Assembly (NCBI GenBank): GCA_942491115.1
Contig: CALNZV010000008.1
Coordinates: 308,030-372,029 of the forward strand
Source: CALNZV01 sp942491115
GTDB lineage: Bacteria > Desulfobacterota > Desulfobacteria > Desulfobacterales > UBA5852
Length of the DNA stretch: 64,000 nucleotides
Reading direction: 5' to 3'
Every line of letters begins with the position of its first letter. Within the stretch, counting starts at the first letter, position 1. Positions 60,764-64,000 of this stretch are shown in pieces. Under the pieces are notes generated by a model. It saw only the letters and a list, made by a program, of their open reading frames with translations. It searched no databases and was not told the DNA's origin. Made by a program: the position numbers and the translations under genes.

Positions 60764-62644
60764 TCATTCAATAGATGTTTCTTCAGTTTTAGAACTTGTA
60801 TGTGTTGGAATAGTAGTATTATGAATTTTTCTACTAGCAGTAACACGTAGAACTTCTTCATAAGTTGTAATGCCAGATAATAGTTTTTTTATGGCATTTT
60901 CTCGAAGAGAGATCATTCCTTCCTCTAAAGCTCTTACTTTTATTTTTTCTATATTTACTTTTCCAGTAGTCATTTTCCGGATGGAATCTGAATATGGTAA
61001 CACTTCATATACGGCTGTTCTTCCTTTATAACCTGTATGCCGACATCGGTTACAACCAATACCATGAAAAAACGTGGTTTTACATTTATCCGTCAAATTG
61101 ATCTCAGAATTTTTTAGTATTTCATCATCAATATTGATCTGTTCCTTACAATGCTCACATATCACTCTCACTAGCCTTTGTGCGATGACCCCAACCAATG
61201 TGGCCTGAATCAGATAAGGAGGAACACCAATATCGAGTAGTCTTGTTATGCTTGAAGGTGCATCGTTGGTATGCAAGGTCGAAAGTACTAAGTGACCAGT
61301 TAATGCGGCTTGTATTGCATTTTCGGCGGTTTCAATATCGCGCATTTCTCCTATCATTATAATATCTGGATCCTGCCTTAATATGGTTTTTAGTATTGAT
61401 CCAAAAGTAACACCAACAGCTGGTTGAACTCCAATTTGATTAAACTCTTCATGAACCATTTCAATAGGATCTTCTACTGTAATTATATTGTTCTCTGATG
61501 TAGATATGCGCCGTAAAGTAGAATATAACGTTGTTGATTTTCCGCTCCCTGTTGGACCCGTAACCAAAATAATACCATGAGGTTGTTGTATAAATTGATT
61601 ATACTTATCAAGGTCATCCTTTTCAAAACCCATCATTCCAATATCTTGCAATAAGATATCTGGATCCATAATTCTCATTACAATTTTTTCACCAAAGGCT
61701 ACAGGCACAGTGGAAATTCGGATCTCAACCTCAGCATTTCCTTTATCAGTTTTTATTCGACCATCTTGGGGACGTCGTTTTTCCGCCATATTTAAACGAG
61801 AAAGTGTTTTAATTCTACTGACAATGGCATTGTGAACATTTTTTGGAAGACGATAGACTGTATGTAAGGCACCGTCTATTCTCATACGGACTAATACAAA
61901 ATCTCTTTTAGGCTCGATATGAATATCTGATGCTTTTTGATCGAAAGCGTATAAAAATAAATGATTGACTGCATTAACGATATGTTGATCATTTGAAGCA
62001 ACATCTCCGCTTGATTGTAACTTGACATATTGCTCTAGATTTCCAATATCAATTCCTGATCCGTCAAACAAATTTTCAGCCGCAGCGATTGAACTTTTGA
62101 AACCAAAAAATTCATCGATCAATTTTATAATATCTGTTTTCGCGCTGACTATTGCCTGTATTCGAAAATTGGTTACTCTTGAAACATCATCTAATATTTC
62201 AAGATTTTTGGGATAAGGAGTCGCAATAGTAAGTATACCATTCTCTACCTCTATTGGTAATACTAAATGTTTGCTGGCAAAGTTTTTAGGTATTGTTGTT
62301 GTGACAACGTTCAAATCAAGTTTTAAAGGATCAATTTTTTTATAGGGAATATCCCAACTTTCTGCTAATACTTGGTAAACTGTTTCTTCTTCAATAATTC
62401 CTTTGACACCGTCGTTTCGTTTCAACCTTAGAAATGAAATGACATCGATAATATCAATTGGTTTATTAGCACCAGCACCCAGAGTTTGATTTTGATTTTT
62501 ATTTTTTAATATTTCTTCAGCAATTACTTCGCATTTTTTCAATACACTAATTGCAGCGGCTTTAGAAATTATCTGCTTTTTAAAAAGTGTATTAATGACC
62601 TTTTTAGGGTCAAGTGCACCTTTTTGATCGTTTATTAGTGTCAA
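60764..62644 (-). CDS. Type II secretion/type IV pilus assembly ATPase (GspE/PilB family)
   Basis: A 626-residue secretion ATPase. An N-terminal GSPII_E_N domain (to about 220) is followed by Walker A GPTGSGKSTTLYSTLRR, the Asp box, HTNDA-containing LSTLHTNDAPSSITRLLDIG, and the zinc tetracysteine CEHCKEQ...CNRCRHTGYKGR. It polymerises pseudopilins in type II secretion or pilins in type IV pili; no other gsp or pil gene is in the window. The start is TTG at 62644 with GAGGG four bases upstream. It is AT-rich and lies beside IS remnants. Confidence 0.92.
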   Translation of the reverse strand: MTLINDQKGALDPKKVINTLFKKQIISKAAAISVLKKCEVIAEEILKNKNQNQTLGAGANKPIDIIDVISFLRLKRNDGVKGIIEEETVYQVLAESWDIPYKKIDPLKLDLNVVTTTIPKNFASKHLVLPIEVENGILTIATPYPKNLEILDDVSRVTNFRIQAIVSAKTDIIKLIDEFFGFKSSIAAAENLFDGSGIDIGNLEQYVKLQSSGDVASNDQHIVNAVNHLFLYAFDQKASDIHIEPKRDFVLVRMRIDGALHTVYRLPKNVHNAIVSRIKTLSRLNMAEKRRPQDGRIKTDKGNAEVEIRISTVPVAFGEKIVMRIMDPDILLQDIGMMGFEKDDLDKYNQFIQQPHGIILVTGPTGSGKSTTLYSTLRRISTSENNIITVEDPIEMVHEEFNQIGVQPAVGVTFGSILKTILRQDPDIIMIGEMRDIETAENAIQAALTGHLVLSTLHTNDAPSSITRLLDIGVPPYLIQATLVGVIAQRLVRVICEHCKEQINIDDEILKNSEINLTDKCKTTFFHGIGCNRCRHTGYKGRTAVYEVLPYSDSIRKMTTGKVNIEKIKVRALEEGMISLRENAIKKLLSGITTYEEVLRVTASRKIHNTTIPTHTSSKTEETSIE

Positions 62645-62840
62645 TTTTCCCTCTTTTTTGCGATACGACCAAGAAATTAAATATTTTGGCTCTCGACTTG
62701 GACAGCATAGCTTAGATACGCTGAAACCCTGTCATAGCAATGAAAAACAAGTAAGTCGAGGGTTAAAAAACACGGAAACCAAGTTTCGGAAGGTTATCAA
62801 GCTATTTACTCACGATTTGGATGCTTAAAGGATTGCGTCA

Positions 62841-63330
62841 ATGGCCAACCTCAATCGCAACACCGGTTTCCGATATTTCACCTTCATCAGAAAGCGCATT
62901 GACGATTTCTGTGAAACGCAATCTCCTTCTAATGGCGAAATCTATGTATATGAGTCCTACTTCGGCGGAGAACGCATCAAAGGCAAAGGAGATCGCAGTA
63001 CTTACAAGATGCCACCTGTGTTCGGCATCTTAAACGTGGCGGTCTAGTCTATACCGAAATCGACCCAGATAACGGTAAAACGAAGCTGCAAGGTATTTAT
63101 CCGTCTCCGTGTTGATCCCGACAGTGTGATTCATTTCGACGGATGGCGCGGTTACAATGGAAAATGGCTCTGGGCTATGAAAAGCACAATCGGGTAACCC
63201 ATGTAAAAAACGAATTCAACATAGCCCACAGTCACATCAATAGGAATGAATCGTTCTGGTCCTATGCGTAACTGCAACTGATGGAATGTCATAGTATTAC
63301 CGATTCGATTTTTTAGTTTAACAAATACGA
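62841..63330 (+). pseudogene. IS1595-family transposase remnant
   Basis: The first frame (MANLNRNTGFRYFTFIRKRI, then YVYESYFGGERIKGKGDR and PPVFGIL) stops at 63047. The next blocks continue in other frames: KRGGLVYTEIDPDNGKTKLQGIYP, RVDPDSVIHFDGWRGYNG, and ALGYEKHNRVTHVKNEF, then HINRNESFWSYA followed by a stop. These match an IS1595/ISXO2-like transposase in order. At least three frameshifts and one stop are present, and the first catalytic Asp (VDES in relatives) is Tyr here, so it is inactive. The N-terminal zinc-finger region is missing or unrecognisable. Confidence 0.75.
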
Positions 63331-63649
63331 ACAAAAGGGTTGAAAGACATTGCGAAGAACTTCAGTGCGAACTAATTCAGTAAAGTTGAGGATCGTTCAT
63401 CGATAGATTTTGATAAGAATTGCAAAACTTAGATAATTAGCCGATACTCTGAAAAAAGTATCGAATACAGCCAATCTATTTTCTCGAATACTCGAAGGTG
63501 TAATTGAAAACTTTAATATCTTTAAGATTTGCTTATAATATATCATTTTTGCACAATAAGACCAATAATATTTCAAAATGATAATTTTTTAATTACTTAA
63601 TCCTATCTCTTTTAATTATCATATTATATATTAAATTAATATTCTTTTT
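63331..63649. other. AT-rich intergenic between IS remnants
   Basis: About 320 bases of very AT-rich sequence without a recognisable gene, in part the flank of the decayed IS1595 element. Confidence 0.4.
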
Positions 63650-63667
63650 GGTTCTTCTCCGGATTAG
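63650..63667 (-). repeat. Candidate terminal inverted repeat of the ISL3 element
   Basis: GGTTCTTCTCCGGATTAG overlaps the transposase stop and resembles ISL3-family ends (GGnTCTTnnCCGGnTTAG-like). The partner end lies outside the window, so it could not be checked. Confidence 0.4.
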
Positions 63668-64000
63668 TTGGAGAAAGCCTGAAAGATTTTCAGAGTAAAG
63701 TAGCGCAGGTCATGGAAGCCGTATGCTTTGCGTTTGATGACCTTGATTTTGTTATTGACCCCTTCGATTTTGCCGGTGTGGATAGGATGATCGCAGTGGT
63801 TGAGAATGCCGTAGCTATAGCGCCGCAACATCTTGATAAACCCGGTCACCGAAGAGTGTTTTACCGTTCCGGCCAGTGCACACCACCAATCAAGGGCCTT
63901 TTGGGCCCAAGTGCGGGAACGGTAGTCCCATAGATGCTTGAGGTCTTCTTTCAGGATTATCACCGTGTTGATGACCTCGTTTAGCGCCAGGAGCTGCTTG
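63664..64000 (-). mobile_element. ISL3-family transposase, C-terminal part (cut by window edge)
   Basis: A reading frame open to the right edge ends at a stop at 63664-63666; about 111 residues are visible. RSRTWAQKALDWWCALA and HPIHTGKIEGVNNKIKVIKRKAYGFHDLRYFTLKIFQAF match the C-terminal end of ISL3 (IS204/IS1001/IS1165) transposases; the E in KIEGVNN is the last catalytic residue of the DDE triad. No stop or frameshift is seen, so the element may be intact beyond the window. Confidence 0.88.

Overview
The window reads as chromosomal DNA of a dissimilatory sulfate reducer of the Desulfobacterota (Desulfobacteraceae/Desulfosarcinaceae-like). The main reason is a complete hmc operon for the 16-haem Hmc transmembrane redox complex, led by an Rrf2-family repressor gene. 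A Qfr/SDH-type succinate dehydrogenase, a complete tol-pal operon and the general gene neighbourhoods agree with this. Family calls come from reading motifs; no database search was possible.

Layout. 1-9.3 kb: end of a putative Na+/H+ antiporter gene, a hot-dog thioesterase, a decayed nitrilase remnant, a HisN-type phosphatase, several unassigned small genes, an SLC13/TrkA-C permease, and a lysine/alanine-rich membrane protein whose 15-bp tandem-repeat array carries a 4-bp insertion that breaks the frame. 9.3-15.6 kb: a Yej/Opp-type peptide ABC transporter operon (minus strand). 15.7-22.7 kb: rrf2-hmcABCDEF (minus). 22.8-30 kb: rplM-rpsI, a CYTH-endo/exonuclease pair, a bactofilin with a coiled-coil membrane partner, a SAM hydrolase, and ruvCAB. 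30-35.4 kb: tolQRAB-pal-cpoB. 35.5-44.4 kb (plus): an HD phosphohydrolase, sdhCAB, MscS, and an operon of HTH-PTS IIA, ClC chloride transporter and Usp-like protein. 44.4-48.5 kb (minus): racemase-like gene, YkgJ, recR, ybaB, dnaX. 48.7-48.9 kb: two tRNA-Ser genes. 49-58.3 kb: DUF1015, trmN6, DciA-like gene, hflKC, a 32-codon COX24/bS22-like ribosomal protein gene, an HExxH protein, an FmdB zinc ribbon, and groESL.

From about 58.4 kb to the right edge the DNA becomes AT-rich and gene-poor. It holds a LysM protein, a lone GspE/PilB-type ATPase, a decayed IS1595-family transposase and the end of an ISL3-family element. This looks like an acquired or degrading segment.

How the genes work together: HmcA (periplasmic multihaem cytochrome) with HmcB-F forms a transmembrane electron conduit from periplasmic H2-derived electrons towards cytoplasmic thiol/disulfide chemistry, probably repressed by the Rrf2 protein encoded first in the transcript. 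Tol-Pal-CpoB maintains the envelope during division. RuvABC, RecR-YbaB-DnaX and DciA form replication and recombination clusters. HflKC and GroESL serve protein quality control.

No clearly new multi-gene system was found. The most unusual items are the frameshifted AAAEK-repeat protein, a racemase-like protein lacking its second catalytic cysteine motif, a ClC protein without the gating glutamate in an operon with an HTH-PTS IIA fusion, an A11 tract in dnaX, the charged tail on HmcB, and the palindrome in front of rrf2.
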